A DNA stretch of 64,000 bases, from assembly GCA_016721315.1 (NCBI GenBank), contig JADKIL010000006.1, forward strand, positions 62,001 to 126,000, given 5' to 3'. Position numbers and translations under genes: made by a program. Source of the stretch: Candidatus Villigracilis vicinus (GTDB taxonomy: Bacteria > Chloroflexota > Anaerolineae > Anaerolineales > Villigracilaceae). The number at the start of each line of letters is the position of its first letter. Positions within the stretch are counted from its first letter, which is position 1. Shown piece by piece: positions 1 through 9,673 of this stretch. The notes beneath the pieces were generated by a model. It did not search any database and was not told the DNA's origin. It was given only the letters and a program-made list of their open reading frames with translations.

Positions 1-477
1 GGCATGTTGCTGCTCCCTTTATTTATCATGATCGCCAAGTTGAAAATGATCAACACTTCACTGGGGCTCATAATTGCCTATGCAGTAACATCGGTCCCTC
101 TCACGATCTGGACCCTCAAAGGGTACTATGACACGATCCCAGTCGACCTGGAAGAGGCTGCGCTGATTGACGGCGCAAGTCGCTTTACTGTTTTCACAAA
201 CATTATCCTACCGCTTTCCACCCCCGCCCTCGCGATCGCATTTCTCTTCTCCTTCATGGGCGGTTGGAGTGAGTATCTTGTTGCCCGTGTTGTTTTACAG
301 AAGAACGAAATCTACACCTGGCCGCTTGGTATTTTTACTTTTGCACAGCAATTCACTGTCTCGTGGGGGCAGTTTGCAGCAGCATCTGTTCTGATCGCAA
401 TACCGGTCATGGCACTGTTCCTGTACTCCTCAAAGTGGTTGATCTCTGGATTAACGCTTGGAAGCGTGAAGGGATAA
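1..477 (+). CDS. malG: Maltose/maltodextrin-type ABC transporter permease (MalG-like), 5'-truncated by the window edge
   Basis: This is the C-terminal 158 residues of an inner-membrane ABC permease; the frame is open to base 1, so the true start lies outside the window. The cytoplasmic EAA loop that docks on the ATPase is complete (EEAALIDGA, then an I-LPLSTPALA segment). The protein ends in GLTLGSVKG, the ending typical of MalG homologues (established family knowledge). Three or four hydrophobic segments are visible. Three GH13 enzymes follow on the same strand, which supports maltodextrin rather than another sugar as substrate. The substrate itself is inferred from context. A strong terminator follows 20 bp after the stop. 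Confidence 0.88.
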   Translation, partial: GMLLLPLFIMIAKLKMINTSLGLIIAYAVTSVPLTIWTLKGYYDTIPVDLEEAALIDGASRFTVFTNIILPLSTPALAIAFLFSFMGGWSEYLVARVVLQKNEIYTWPLGIFTFAQQFTVSWGQFAAASVLIAIPVMALFLYSSKWLISGLTLGSVKG

Positions 478-497
478 AAAAATCCGTACCCAACACT

Positions 498-522
498 GGG
501 CGGTCTTTTGACCGCCCTTTTT
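498..522 (+). terminator. Rho-independent terminator after malG
   Basis: An 8-bp perfect GC-rich stem (GGGCGGTC / GACCGCCC) closes a TTTT loop and is followed by five T. It separates the transporter operon from the amylase genes, which therefore probably have their own promoter or depend on read-through. Confidence 0.9.
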
Positions 523-539
523 ATACCCCGAGTCTTTGA

Positions 540-2192
540 ATGTATCAAAAATTAATCAAATTATTTCTAACCATATCGATAATAATTGGATGCGTTCCCG
601 CCTCTTCCTCAGCGGAAACGCATCCGGCGCCAACGATCACCACATCCTCCCAGGCTGGTACTGCCAACTGGTTGGGCAACACAGTTTTTTATGAAATCTT
701 TGTGCGTTCCTTCTACGACTCGGACGGGAATGGAGTCGGAGACTTCAACGGAATCACAGCGAAACTCGACTATCTCAACGATGGCGACCCGCAAACAAAG
801 ACCGATTTGGGCATTACCGGCATCTGGCTTATGCCCATCTTCCCCTCTCCTTCCTATCACGGGTATGATGTCACAGATTATTATGGCGTCAATCCACAAT
901 ACGGAACAATGGACGACTTCAAGCGTCTTGTGGAAGAGGCACACAAACGGGATATCCATGTAGTCATCGACATGGTGCTTAACCACACCTCCGACCAACA
1001 CCCATGGTTCAAAGAAGCAAAAAAAGATATTAATTCGCCCTACAGGGATTGGTACATTTGGAGTGAAACGAACCCGGGTTACAAAGGTCCCTGGAGCCAG
1101 GATGTCTGGCACCCATCGCTCACAGGGTATTACTACGGTATTTTTGAAGCCTTCATGCCCGATCTGAATTACACCAACCCGGAAGTCACCGCAGAAATAC
1201 AAAAAATATATTCTTTCTGGCTCAATGATGTTGGCGTAGACGGATTTCGGCTGGATGCAGCAAAACATTTGATCGAAGAAAATGCAATCCAACAAAACAC
1301 CAATGCAACACATGAGTGGTATCAAAATATGTATCCTGCTTACAAAGAGATGAAGCCAGACTCTATGACCGTTGGCGAGCTATTTGGAGACAACATATCG
1401 GTAGCGTCTCGTTATGTGATCAAAAAGGAATTCGACCTCGTCTTCAATTTTCAACTTTCCAGCACGATCCTTCAGGCGGCGCAAACAGGGCGAGGCAAGA
1501 ATGTCACTCGGGTACTCGAAACCAGTAATGCATTTTTACCCGAATATCAATACGCGCCTTTCCTAACCAATCATGATCAAAACCGGGTGATGAGTCAATT
1601 GCAAAACGACACCCATAAAGCAAAGATCGCCGCTGCCATGATGTTGACCGCACCCGGTACGCCGTTTATTTATTACGGTGAAGAGATCGGCATGACAGGC
1701 GCAAAACCCGATGAAAATATCCGCCGTCCTCTGCAGTGGAGCAGCGATACAAATGCCGGTTTTACAACCGGACAGCCGTGGAGAACACCAGACTCTAACT
1801 TCAAAGAGGTCAATGTTGCCGGTCAAATAAACGACCCGGACTCTCTTCTTTCACTGTATCGCGATTTGGTACAACTTCGGGGAGCCCACTCTTCTTTGAG
1901 AACCGGTGATTATATTGTTCTAGATTGTAACAATCCGGCAGTTTATGCGGTGTTGCGTCACGATGACAGCGAAACCACCCTGGTGCTCATCAATCTGGAC
2001 GATACTCCAATATCTGACTATATCCTTTCAGGTAAAGGGATTGAAATGGCAGATCTCGCTTACAGCGCATCTGCATTATACGGGGATGCGCAGGTACAAG
2101 GTCCGGTTGTGAAGCGTGGCGGGTTTGAGGATTATCACCCCGTCGATGTTTTGTCTCCATACTCCATTCATATTATAAAGCTCGAGCCTTAA
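540..2192 (+). CDS. Exported GH13 alpha-amylase family enzyme (probable lipoprotein)
   Basis: This 550-residue glycoside hydrolase probably cleaves alpha-1,4/1,6-glucans outside the cytoplasm. Residues 1-25 form a signal sequence ending in IIGC, a plausible though not perfect lipobox. A calcium-site-like DSDGNGVGDFNG follows the first strand. The GH13 conserved regions are all present: DMVLNH, GFRLDAAKH (nucleophile D239), VGELF (acid/base E280) and FLTNHDQNR (transition-state D346). A short beta-rich C-terminal domain ends the protein. The start ATG at 540 has only a weak ribosome site. It is the first of three GH13 genes after malG. Whether it is an amylase, an oligo-1,6-glucosidase or a transglycosylase cannot be decided by eye. 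Confidence 0.88.
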   Translation: MYQKLIKLFLTISIIIGCVPASSSAETHPAPTITTSSQAGTANWLGNTVFYEIFVRSFYDSDGNGVGDFNGITAKLDYLNDGDPQTKTDLGITGIWLMPIFPSPSYHGYDVTDYYGVNPQYGTMDDFKRLVEEAHKRDIHVVIDMVLNHTSDQHPWFKEAKKDINSPYRDWYIWSETNPGYKGPWSQDVWHPSLTGYYYGIFEAFMPDLNYTNPEVTAEIQKIYSFWLNDVGVDGFRLDAAKHLIEENAIQQNTNATHEWYQNMYPAYKEMKPDSMTVGELFGDNISVASRYVIKKEFDLVFNFQLSSTILQAAQTGRGKNVTRVLETSNAFLPEYQYAPFLTNHDQNRVMSQLQNDTHKAKIAAAMMLTAPGTPFIYYGEEIGMTGAKPDENIRRPLQWSSDTNAGFTTGQPWRTPDSNFKEVNVAGQINDPDSLLSLYRDLVQLRGAHSSLRTGDYIVLDCNNPAVYAVLRHDDSETTLVLINLDDTPISDYILSGKGIEMADLAYSASALYGDAQVQGPVVKRGGFEDYHPVDVLSPYSIHIIKLEP

Positions 2193-2221
2193 TTAAAAAT
2201 CCTAGACAACAAAGGTTTCTC

Positions 2222-3526
2222 ATGAAAAACAGCCATCAGTTAATTCCTTCCGTCAAATTGATCCACCCTGAGTGGAGCAAGAACGCAACGATCTACCAGA
2301 TCAATACACGGCAATTCACGCAAGAGGGTACGTTTCAGGCTGCTGAAAAGCATTTACCGCGTTTGAAAGAACTGGGTGTTGATATCCTTTGGCTCATGCC
2401 TATTCATGAGATTGGAAAAAAGAATCGCAAAGGTTCATTGGGCAGCCCGTATGCGGTGAAAGATTACTATAGTGTAAATTCAGAATATGGCACGTTGGAA
2501 GACTTAAAACAATTTATTCGAGCGGCACATCAGCTGGATATACGTGTGATCCTGGATTGGGTAGCCAATCATACTGCCTGGGACAACCTGCTTGTGGAAG
2601 AGCATCCTGAGTGGTATCACCGTGATTGGAAGGGTGAATTTCACCCTTCTCCCTGGCGCGATTGGGATGACATTATTGACCTGGATTATCAGCAGCCAGC
2701 CTTGCGCGAATATATGATCGAAGCGCTGAAATATTGGGTGCGCGATGTGGATGTTGACGGGTATCGTTGCGATGTGGCAGGATTTTTACCGACCGATTTT
2801 TGGAATCAGGCACGCCGCGAATTGGACGCCATCAAGCCGGTTTTTATGCTGGCTGAATGGGAATCGCGCGACCTGCACGTGGAAGCTTTCGACATGACGT
2901 ACGGCTGGAGTTGGTACGACACCATGCACGCCATCGCCATGGGAAGAGCCAATCTAGATCCGCTTTTCACATACTATTCCCATAACGAGAAAGAATACCC
3001 TGCCGACGTAATGCGTATGTTGTTCGTAACCAACCATGATAAAAATTCATGGGAGGGAACCATGCATGAGGCGTTTGGCGATGCCCTCGAAGCGGTTATC
3101 GCCTTATCATTCACCAGTGAAGGGATGCCCATGATGTATAACGGACAGGAAGCAGGGGAACCCCGGCGGCTCGCCTTCTTTGAAAAAGACCCGATCACCT
3201 GGACAGAGCATCCCATTGGTTCATTGTATAAAAGACTCCTAGCAATGCGTAAAAAGAACACCTCACTTTGGAACGCAAAATGGGGTGCGCGGATGACCCA
3301 GGTGGTGAATTCTGCGCCGACCCAAGTCTTAAGCTTCGTACGCCAAAACAACTCAGATAAGGTGTTTGCTGTCTTTAATTTTTCAGCGAAAGCACAGAGC
3401 GTTACATTTAAGGACACGTTATTTCACGGCAACTATGTTGATTTTATAAGCGACAAGAATGTCCTAATGAACGAGACGATTCATCTGGATCTTGCGCCCT
3501 GGGAATATCACATCTTTATCAAATAA
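2222..3526 (+). CDS. Cytosolic GH13 alpha-amylase family enzyme
   Basis: This 434-residue protein has no signal peptide and is a compact GH13 barrel with a small C-terminal beta domain. Conserved regions are DWVANH, DGYRCDVAG (nucleophile D184), LAEWE (acid/base E212) and FVTNHDKNS (D273). It starts 30 bp after the exported amylase, behind an AAAGG site, so the two are probably co-transcribed. The likely role is trimming imported maltodextrins inside the cell. The family call is firm; the exact specificity is not. Confidence 0.87.
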   Translation: MKNSHQLIPSVKLIHPEWSKNATIYQINTRQFTQEGTFQAAEKHLPRLKELGVDILWLMPIHEIGKKNRKGSLGSPYAVKDYYSVNSEYGTLEDLKQFIRAAHQLDIRVILDWVANHTAWDNLLVEEHPEWYHRDWKGEFHPSPWRDWDDIIDLDYQQPALREYMIEALKYWVRDVDVDGYRCDVAGFLPTDFWNQARRELDAIKPVFMLAEWESRDLHVEAFDMTYGWSWYDTMHAIAMGRANLDPLFTYYSHNEKEYPADVMRMLFVTNHDKNSWEGTMHEAFGDALEAVIALSFTSEGMPMMYNGQEAGEPRRLAFFEKDPITWTEHPIGSLYKRLLAMRKKNTSLWNAKWGARMTQVVNSAPTQVLSFVRQNNSDKVFAVFNFSAKAQSVTFKDTLFHGNYVDFISDKNVLMNETIHLDLAPWEYHIFIK

Positions 3527-3749
3527 TCTTTCAGTACTGTGGCAGGGCAGTTTTCACTGAAACACAATAAATTACGAGTACATTTTGCCGATATAATTGC
3601 AATTCGCTTTACGCAGCGCCAAACAGGCGCAAGCTTTGAAACTCGACCCGCTCACCCTCGATCGGCATCTTGGCTAAAAATATAAAGGCGACAATTTTTC
3701 AAGATTGGCACGCAAAGTGCATTATCTAATCAAAATCAGAGGAACATAC

Positions 3750-5213
3750 ATGACCACACCCGAATGGGTAAAAGACGCTGTCTTTTACCAAATCTTTCCC
3801 GATCGTTTTGCTAAGAGCAACGAACTTCCCGATCTTGGCTTCGAAGCCTGGGATAGCGCCCCAACGTACCATGGTTTCAAAGGCGGAGACTTATATGGTG
3901 TAATTGAGAAACTAGATTATCTTCAAGATCTTGGAATCAACGCGATCTATTTCAACCCGATCTTTGCATCGGCATCCAATCACAGATATCACACTTATGA
4001 CTATTATCAAGTGGATCCGCTGTTGGGTGGAAATGAAGCGTTCAAAAAACTATTAAATGCCGCTCACAAGCGCGGCATTCGGGTGGTACTGGACGGCGTA
4101 TTCAACCATGCATCACGCGGCTTCTGGCAATTCAATCACGTCCTGGAAACCGGTGCAGATTCGCCATACAAAGACTGGTTTCACTTTGATGAAGAGCGCC
4201 TGAAAGGGCACAAACATTGGGGGACCTTCCCATCTCACCATGAACAGAAATTACTACAACATGAAGACAGCCTGACCGCCATTGGCTATCGCGCCTGGTG
4301 GAACCTGCCTGCCCTGCCAAAATTCAACACCAATACGCGTGCTGTGCGCGAGTTTCTGTTCGATGTGGCTGAATACTGGATCAAGTTCGGCATCGATGGC
4401 TGGCGGCTGGACGTCCCCGGCGAGATCGATGACGACGATTTCTGGCGCGAATTCCGCCGCCGGGTGCGAGCCATCAACCCAGATGCGTATATAGTCGGTG
4501 AGATCTGGCACGAGGCACAACGCTGGCTGCAAGGCGACCAGTTCGATGCAGTAATGAATTATCTCTTCACCGCCGCCTCATTGAACTTTTTCGCCGGGTC
4601 GCACTTAAACATGGATGTCATCCGCCATGCGGGCGGGATCAAGGATCGTGTCCATCCAATGCATGCAAAACAGTTTGCCGATGAAGTAGAACGTATACTT
4701 AATTTATATCCAGAAGACATCACCTATTCCCAACTTAACCTTCTGGACAGCCACGATATGCCACGCTTCCTTTCTTGCGCCAGCGGCGATAAAGACTCTC
4801 TCAAAATGGCATGGCTATTTCTGATGACCATGCCCGGCGCTCCCTGCATTTACTACGGCGACGAAGTCGGTGTAGACGGCGGGCATGACCCGGATTGCCG
4901 CAAGGCGTTTCCCTGGGATGAATCAAAATGGGATAATAACCTGCGCGAAAATGCCAAGGCATGTATTGCTCTACGTAACAGCCAAAAGGCATTGCGTCGC
5001 GGCGCATACAAATGTCTGTATGCAGATGATGACACCATGGCGTACGCTCGCACACTCAATGATGAAACGATTGTCGTGGCATTCAACGCGTCCAATACGT
5101 CAAAATCTTTTGAATACCACTTTGAAAAGAACCCTCGAACACTGTATGGAAACCCGGAAATTTCTGGAAACCAGATAACACTTCCACCACGCAGCGGGGT
5201 TGCCCTAAAGTAA
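3750..5213 (+). CDS. GH13 neopullulanase / cyclomaltodextrinase-like enzyme
   Basis: This enzyme of about 487 residues resembles neopullulanases and maltogenic amylases (GH13_20 group) but lacks their usual N-terminal CBM34-like domain, starting directly at the barrel. Conserved regions are LDGVFNHASRGFWQF, GWRLDVPGEID (nucleophile D221), IVGEIW (acid/base E251) and LDSHDMPR (D336). The later DPDCRKAFPWD segment is characteristic of this subgroup. I chose the ATG at 3750 because AGAGGAA lies 5 bp before it. An in-frame TTG at 3705 has no ribosome site and would add 15 unlike residues. The probable substrates are maltodextrins, cyclodextrins or pullulan fragments imported by the upstream transporter. 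Confidence 0.88.
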   Translation: MTTPEWVKDAVFYQIFPDRFAKSNELPDLGFEAWDSAPTYHGFKGGDLYGVIEKLDYLQDLGINAIYFNPIFASASNHRYHTYDYYQVDPLLGGNEAFKKLLNAAHKRGIRVVLDGVFNHASRGFWQFNHVLETGADSPYKDWFHFDEERLKGHKHWGTFPSHHEQKLLQHEDSLTAIGYRAWWNLPALPKFNTNTRAVREFLFDVAEYWIKFGIDGWRLDVPGEIDDDDFWREFRRRVRAINPDAYIVGEIWHEAQRWLQGDQFDAVMNYLFTAASLNFFAGSHLNMDVIRHAGGIKDRVHPMHAKQFADEVERILNLYPEDITYSQLNLLDSHDMPRFLSCASGDKDSLKMAWLFLMTMPGAPCIYYGDEVGVDGGHDPDCRKAFPWDESKWDNNLRENAKACIALRNSQKALRRGAYKCLYADDDTMAYARTLNDETIVVAFNASNTSKSFEYHFEKNPRTLYGNPEISGNQITLPPRSGVALK

Positions 5214-5336
5214 GAAAAAGCAATAGCAGATGCAATTCAAAATTAAAATGTCAAAAAATCAACAGGTTGTTTAAGCTCATCGGTATCAAAATAAAAATTC
5301 AATCAATATGAAAACAACCCAATCTAGGTTATGGGC
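5214..5336. other. Intergenic A/T-rich stretch after the amylase genes
   Basis: There are 584 bp between the third GH13 gene and the large membrane protein. This first part is ordinary A/T-rich sequence with no coding signal. The rest holds the low-complexity block and a terminator-like hairpin, listed separately. Confidence 0.6.
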
Positions 5337-5640
5337 GGGGAACACACCGGTGTTCCCCCCCAGCCCCGCTCCTCAACAACCCCGGCCCCCCGGCCCCCCA
5401 ACCCCCCCACCCCCCCCCCACCCCCCCCCCCCCCCACCCACCCACACAACCCAACCCAAACCCCAAAAAAAAAAAAAAAACAAAAGGAGGGGGGCGACAG
5501 CGGGGGGGGGGGAGAAAAAGAGGAGAAAGGAAAAGGAGAAAACAAACCAGGGGGAAAAGGGGGGAAAAGGGGAGAGGGAGAAAGGACCGCAGGGGGGGAG
5601 CGCGCCGCCCACCCCGGAGGAAGGGGGAAAACAAGAAGAA
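5337..5640. repeat. Low-complexity block: hairpin, C-tract, A-tract, then G/A-tract
   Basis: The block opens with a perfect hairpin (GGGGAACAC, loop ACCG, GTGTTCCCC, 5337-5358). It continues with about 110 bases that are nearly all C with some A, then a run of 18 A at about 5464-5481, then about 160 bases that are almost only G and A. The long open frames over it are trivial products of the composition (Pro- or Gly-rich). Nothing like it occurs elsewhere in the window. It could be a sequencing or assembly artefact at a hairpin, or a real polypurine/polypyrimidine tract. The sequence alone cannot separate these. Confidence 0.75.
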
Positions 5641-5673
5641 AAGCCAGGTGAAAACGCCTGGCTTTTGATTTTT
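5639..5673 (+). terminator. Rho-independent terminator-like hairpin
   Basis: A 10-bp perfect stem (AAAAGCCAGG / CCTGGCTTTT) with an 8-base loop is followed by GATTTTT. It borders the low-complexity block on the right and would end transcription of the GH13 genes. Confidence 0.8.
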
Positions 5674-5797
5674 AACACCAGTACATTTGGGCGTCAAAAA
5701 TCTATCAATTTTGGCACGTTTTATGCAATAATAAGGCGAAATAAGTCCTGAATTCCTCACAATTACTTTATAGATTGGAAAAAGAAACCTCAACCCT

Positions 5798-8700
5798 ATG
5801 GACAGGCACACCGAAACTCGACTCGCTAAAGCCGCATACAGATGGCTTACCGTTTCGCCAATTCTCACTATTAGCACACTACTCCTTATTACTTCTCTTG
5901 ATTTTGGCAGTGCCATTTGTGAGAATAGCCCGCTCATCTGCGACTCTAATGCCCGCACTTATATCGGGATTGCGATCGGTATAATCGTTTCCGCCTGTTG
6001 GCATCTCATCCTTCTTCAGTATGTAAATAATCAAGAAAGCGAATTCGTCCGCAGACATGGTGGCAGGGCACTAACTCATGCCGGCATTCGCACAGGCATC
6101 GCCTTAATTGGACTCGGGTTGGATTGGTCAACGTCTGCAGATGGATCTTTTTCTTGCGTTACCGTCATTGCTTTAATGATCGCCTGGGTCATAAATTTTT
6201 CCCAATCCAAAAAATGGATCGAAGCAGACTTTGCCCAGGACGACCCAAGTGAGTCCGAACAGCTTGAAAACCAGGAATACACAGACGACGTGTCCACCGA
6301 AGCCGTCGCGATGGAGAATTCAAATATGAACGAGATCGATCCGCACAAACCCGAAGACATCCTCAATGATCTATTGGAAAAACTACGCAGCATTGATGAT
6401 GTAAACATCTTCCATGCCATCGCCTCTTTAAAAGAATTAAACTACAGCAGCGAGGCGATTCGCAACCAGCTGGAAACGCTTGCCGCTCGAAGCGACAACG
6501 AAGATATTCGCAACGATGCACTGGCTTTACTCAACTTACCGTCAAATCGCGCTGTGCAAAAGCACTTTAGCTCAAGTAAACTGGAGCGTGGTTTTCGATT
6601 CACCTTGCTGCAAGAGATTGACGAATGGGAAAAGAAGCATCTCATATCGAAACCCAACGCAGACCTTATTCGCCGCCGCTATGATTTCGACTTCAACCCT
6701 GCCCCGACCGAAAAGCCTCAGACTCAGCCAAAATCTGTAACCGCCCAACAAAGCACACCAACACCGCAAGCCCCTGCCTCTCCCCCTGCCCCGGCAGAGC
6801 CGCGCCTATCCCTGCTGCAAACACTGACCAGTGAAGCCAGCATTAAGATCTACCTTTATCTTGGTGCGTTCTTTGTCATTGCGGCAGCCGCCATTCTGGG
6901 TGCCGTTGTACCTGAGCTGCGGCTTCCCATCCTGATCATTGGAACCGTCATTTTTGGCGGGCTTGCCATTGCCATCAAAAAACGACTTCCTCAACCAAGT
7001 TTTGCTCTTTTCATTGTTTTCTCCTTCCTTCTACCCATCACTGCAAACAGCCTTGAAGAAACCCTGCGGCAAGCCTTCAATCTCACAACTGATTTTACAG
7101 ATGCATACTGGGGCGTCATTTTTGTTTTGATGGCGGTTGTTTGGGTCGGCAGCACCTGGTTGTACGAGTCACGTCTCTTTTCCCTTACTGCACTCGGTTC
7201 ATTGATCCTTGCCTGTTTCCGCGTCGGTGACTTATTCGAAGCAGAAGCTGCCTACTACACTCTGTTGACAGGTCTAACCACCCTCACTGGTTTGGCAGGA
7301 ACCTGGCTTCTCAAAAAATGGAAAGACGATAAGTTCGCACTCCCCCTTTTTCTTGCATCACAACTTCTTCAAGGTATAACTCTGGCAGTTGCGCTTGGAG
7401 TTTTTGGAGTAAACACGTTCGAGCCCTCTAGTAACAATCTGTTAAATCTTGTGACCCTTGCCACATGGATGGTTGGAACGGTTTTCTACCTTTTTTCTGA
7501 ATTTTTATATCCATTCTTTGCCTTCCCCTGGCTGACAGCCGCAACGTTCATTCCGATGCCCTGGTTGGCAGCGACCGCCTTCGATCTTGAAAGCCTTGGA
7601 TCTTCCTTGCTGTTATTTAGTTGGGGCAATATCCTGGCAGTAACCAGCGAACCGGTCAACAAGCTGGAAAAGATAAAAAAATATGGGTTACCCATCCTAA
7701 TGGCAGCCATGCCAAGCCTTGCACTGGGAATTTTCACCGGCCTCGTCTATGCAACCTGGATGGGGTTGATTGCAGCCCTCGGAGTTGCCATTCTCTTTGC
7801 GGTTCTTCACGTCCTGCAAAATCGCTGGTGGCTATGGACATTGGCTCTGATCAATTTTGTTATTGCATATTTCGCCTTCTTCCAATTGGAATTGATTCAG
7901 AAGCTTGATATCTTCTTTGGCTACCAACTGGTTGGGATCACCCTCCTGCTCCTCATCCCAGACCTGCTCCTGAAAAAAGACTGGTCTCTCGCCCTTCAAT
8001 GGCGGTTACCCCTGCGGACTATTGGTGCCGCATTCCTGTTCATAGCAAGCACAGTTCTATTTACTCAAGAAAACAGCGGACATATCGCCATAAACTACTT
8101 TGTGCTTGCAGTTTTCGTTGCAACATATGCGCTCGCCTATCGAAATTCATACCTGGCGTATCTACCTGCAACCTACCTGGCATTAACCATCGTGTACACT
8201 CTTAATGCTTTTGATATCGATGCCTGGCTTCCAGCTTTAACGTTGTTGGCTTTTATTTACTACTTCATTGGCATCGCGCTTCGCAACCATTACAAATGGG
8301 GCGATGTGCTTCGAACCAGCGGAATGGCTCTCGGTATACTCATGTCGTTTGTCGTATTGAGTATGACAAAAGAAACCGGCGGCTGGTACGTTTTGGGCTT
8401 GGGCTTGCTGTTCATATCGGAAACCTATTTGCGAGGCAACGGCTGGTTCGAAATAGGAGCACCTGCTCATTTCACCATTGGTATTTATCTCATCCTGCAT
8501 GACTTCAAAGTTGAGCAAGTCTCTTATCATTTACTGGCTTACTCTCTTATTTGGCTAATATCAGATTTACTTACTCACCTTACGTTTAAGAATCCCAGAC
8601 CCATGCGGGTCATCGTTCGCTTTGTTGGCGGAATTCTTTCGCTGATCAACTTCGCCTTTCTCTTCGCTGAAACAGATATTTGGGTCCCCGTTATTGGATT

Positions 8701-9553
8701 TGGAATTTACACGCTTCTTTTCCTAACGATCAGTCTGCTCTATCGTCAACCAAACCTGCTTTACACTTTCACTGCTTCTTTGCCGCTTTTCGTTGCATTC
8801 CTCTTCCGTGCAGTTAACATCACCCAATGGATCCACCCTGTCATTATTGTGGCAGTCATGTATTACACCCTTGGAACGATTTTTCGGGCAAAAAACCGCG
8901 CTACAGGCTGGGATCTATCTCTGCTATACAGCGGTCTTGGTGTAGGTGTCATAGTTTCGATAAGCGCACCCATTCTCGGCGGGTTGGATGCGTCCATTCC
9001 CGTGGCGATTGCCGCCACACTCTGGGCAGCCGAGGCATATATGCGCCGAAATGCCTGGTTGGCATTCCCTGCTAATGGTTTGTATCTGCTCGCGTACTTT
9101 ATCATCCTTTTTGAGTTGAACGTGGATGAGCCGCAATTCTTCTCCATCGGCACTGCTCTCCTTGGGTTGATGCAACATTATTTATTAACACGTGCCAAAA
9201 GCACAACCGGCGCCTTCCTGACGGGTATATTCTCGCAACTCGTCCTGTTGGGTACAACCTATATTCAAATGATCGGCAGGAACGACTTAAGCTACTTCTT
9301 CCTGCTCTTTATCCAGTCCCTTGTGGTTTTGGTTTATGGCATTGTCATCCGCTCGCGCAGTCTTACCTTCTTCCCGATCGGATTCGTAGCTCTGGGGGTA
9401 GTGACAGTGGTTTATAGCGCGCTGAAAGATATCGGCACCATTTTTGTCATTGGCTGCACAGGCATTCTTCTTCTCATGCTTGGTATAACTGCTGTTTTAC
9501 TGCGAGAACGCATTTCCAAACTTGGCGAAAAACTAAGTGACTGGCAATCCTAG
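5798..9553 (+). CDS. Very large multi-spanning membrane protein, DUF2157-like
   Basis: This 1251-residue protein has unknown function. The N-terminal ~140 residues hold three to four membrane segments. A soluble, acidic and helical region (about 145-330) follows, containing a DUF2157-style motif (LLQEIDEWEKKHLISKPNA, then RRRYDF). Next come a Pro/Gln-rich linker (about 305-335) and some 30 consecutive hydrophobic segments to the C-terminus, with no recognisable catalytic motif. Proteins of this shape are known as DUF2157-type membrane proteins without an assigned role. It is preceded by only a weak ribosome site and stands alone. A perfect inverted repeat 50 bp past the stop probably ends the transcript. 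Confidence 0.72.
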   Translation: MDRHTETRLAKAAYRWLTVSPILTISTLLLITSLDFGSAICENSPLICDSNARTYIGIAIGIIVSACWHLILLQYVNNQESEFVRRHGGRALTHAGIRTGIALIGLGLDWSTSADGSFSCVTVIALMIAWVINFSQSKKWIEADFAQDDPSESEQLENQEYTDDVSTEAVAMENSNMNEIDPHKPEDILNDLLEKLRSIDDVNIFHAIASLKELNYSSEAIRNQLETLAARSDNEDIRNDALALLNLPSNRAVQKHFSSSKLERGFRFTLLQEIDEWEKKHLISKPNADLIRRRYDFDFNPAPTEKPQTQPKSVTAQQSTPTPQAPASPPAPAEPRLSLLQTLTSEASIKIYLYLGAFFVIAAAAILGAVVPELRLPILIIGTVIFGGLAIAIKKRLPQPSFALFIVFSFLLPITANSLEETLRQAFNLTTDFTDAYWGVIFVLMAVVWVGSTWLYESRLFSLTALGSLILACFRVGDLFEAEAAYYTLLTGLTTLTGLAGTWLLKKWKDDKFALPLFLASQLLQGITLAVALGVFGVNTFEPSSNNLLNLVTLATWMVGTVFYLFSEFLYPFFAFPWLTAATFIPMPWLAATAFDLESLGSSLLLFSWGNILAVTSEPVNKLEKIKKYGLPILMAAMPSLALGIFTGLVYATWMGLIAALGVAILFAVLHVLQNRWWLWTLALINFVIAYFAFFQLELIQKLDIFFGYQLVGITLLLLIPDLLLKKDWSLALQWRLPLRTIGAAFLFIASTVLFTQENSGHIAINYFVLAVFVATYALAYRNSYLAYLPATYLALTIVYTLNAFDIDAWLPALTLLAFIYYFIGIALRNHYKWGDVLRTSGMALGILMSFVVLSMTKETGGWYVLGLGLLFISETYLRGNGWFEIGAPAHFTIGIYLILHDFKVEQVSYHLLAYSLIWLISDLLTHLTFKNPRPMRVIVRFVGGILSLINFAFLFAETDIWVPVIGFGIYTLLFLTISLLYRQPNLLYTFTASLPLFVAFLFRAVNITQWIHPVIIVAVMYYTLGTIFRAKNRATGWDLSLLYSGLGVGVIVSISAPILGGLDASIPVAIAATLWAAEAYMRRNAWLAFPANGLYLLAYFIILFELNVDEPQFFSIGTALLGLMQHYLLTRAKSTTGAFLTGIFSQLVLLGTTYIQMIGRNDLSYFFLLFIQSLVVLVYGIVIRSRSLTFFPIGFVALGVVTVVYSALKDIGTIFVIGCTGILLLMLGITAVLLRERISKLGEKLSDWQS

Positions 9554-9602
9554 AAACGAGATCTAAAACAATTCAAAGCGAGTTAAACGTATGTCTGAAT
9601 CA

Positions 9603-9647
9603 AATTATCGCACCATGGAACGAATGCTCGCCCATGGTGCGATAATT
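9603..9647. terminator. 16-bp perfect inverted repeat between convergent genes
   Basis: The arms AATTATCGCACCATGG and CCATGGTGCGATAATT are perfect reverse complements around a 13-base loop. It lies between the ends of the membrane-protein gene (+) and the sirtuin gene (-), the usual place for a shared terminator. No U-tract follows on either strand, so a regulatory-protein site is an alternative. Confidence 0.55.
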
Positions 9648-9673
9648 ACTTTACTCCAAACAAAAGAAAATTA

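Noticed and set aside
3705..3749. Upstream TTG start for the neopullulanase-like gene
   Set aside because: There is no ribosome site, and the added residues do not fit the family; the ATG at 3750 has AGAGGAA at good spacing.
5308..5958. Several open frames on both strands across the low-complexity block
   Set aside because: Their proteins are Pro-, Gly- or Lys/Glu-rich only because of base composition, and none shows a ribosome site or a domain.
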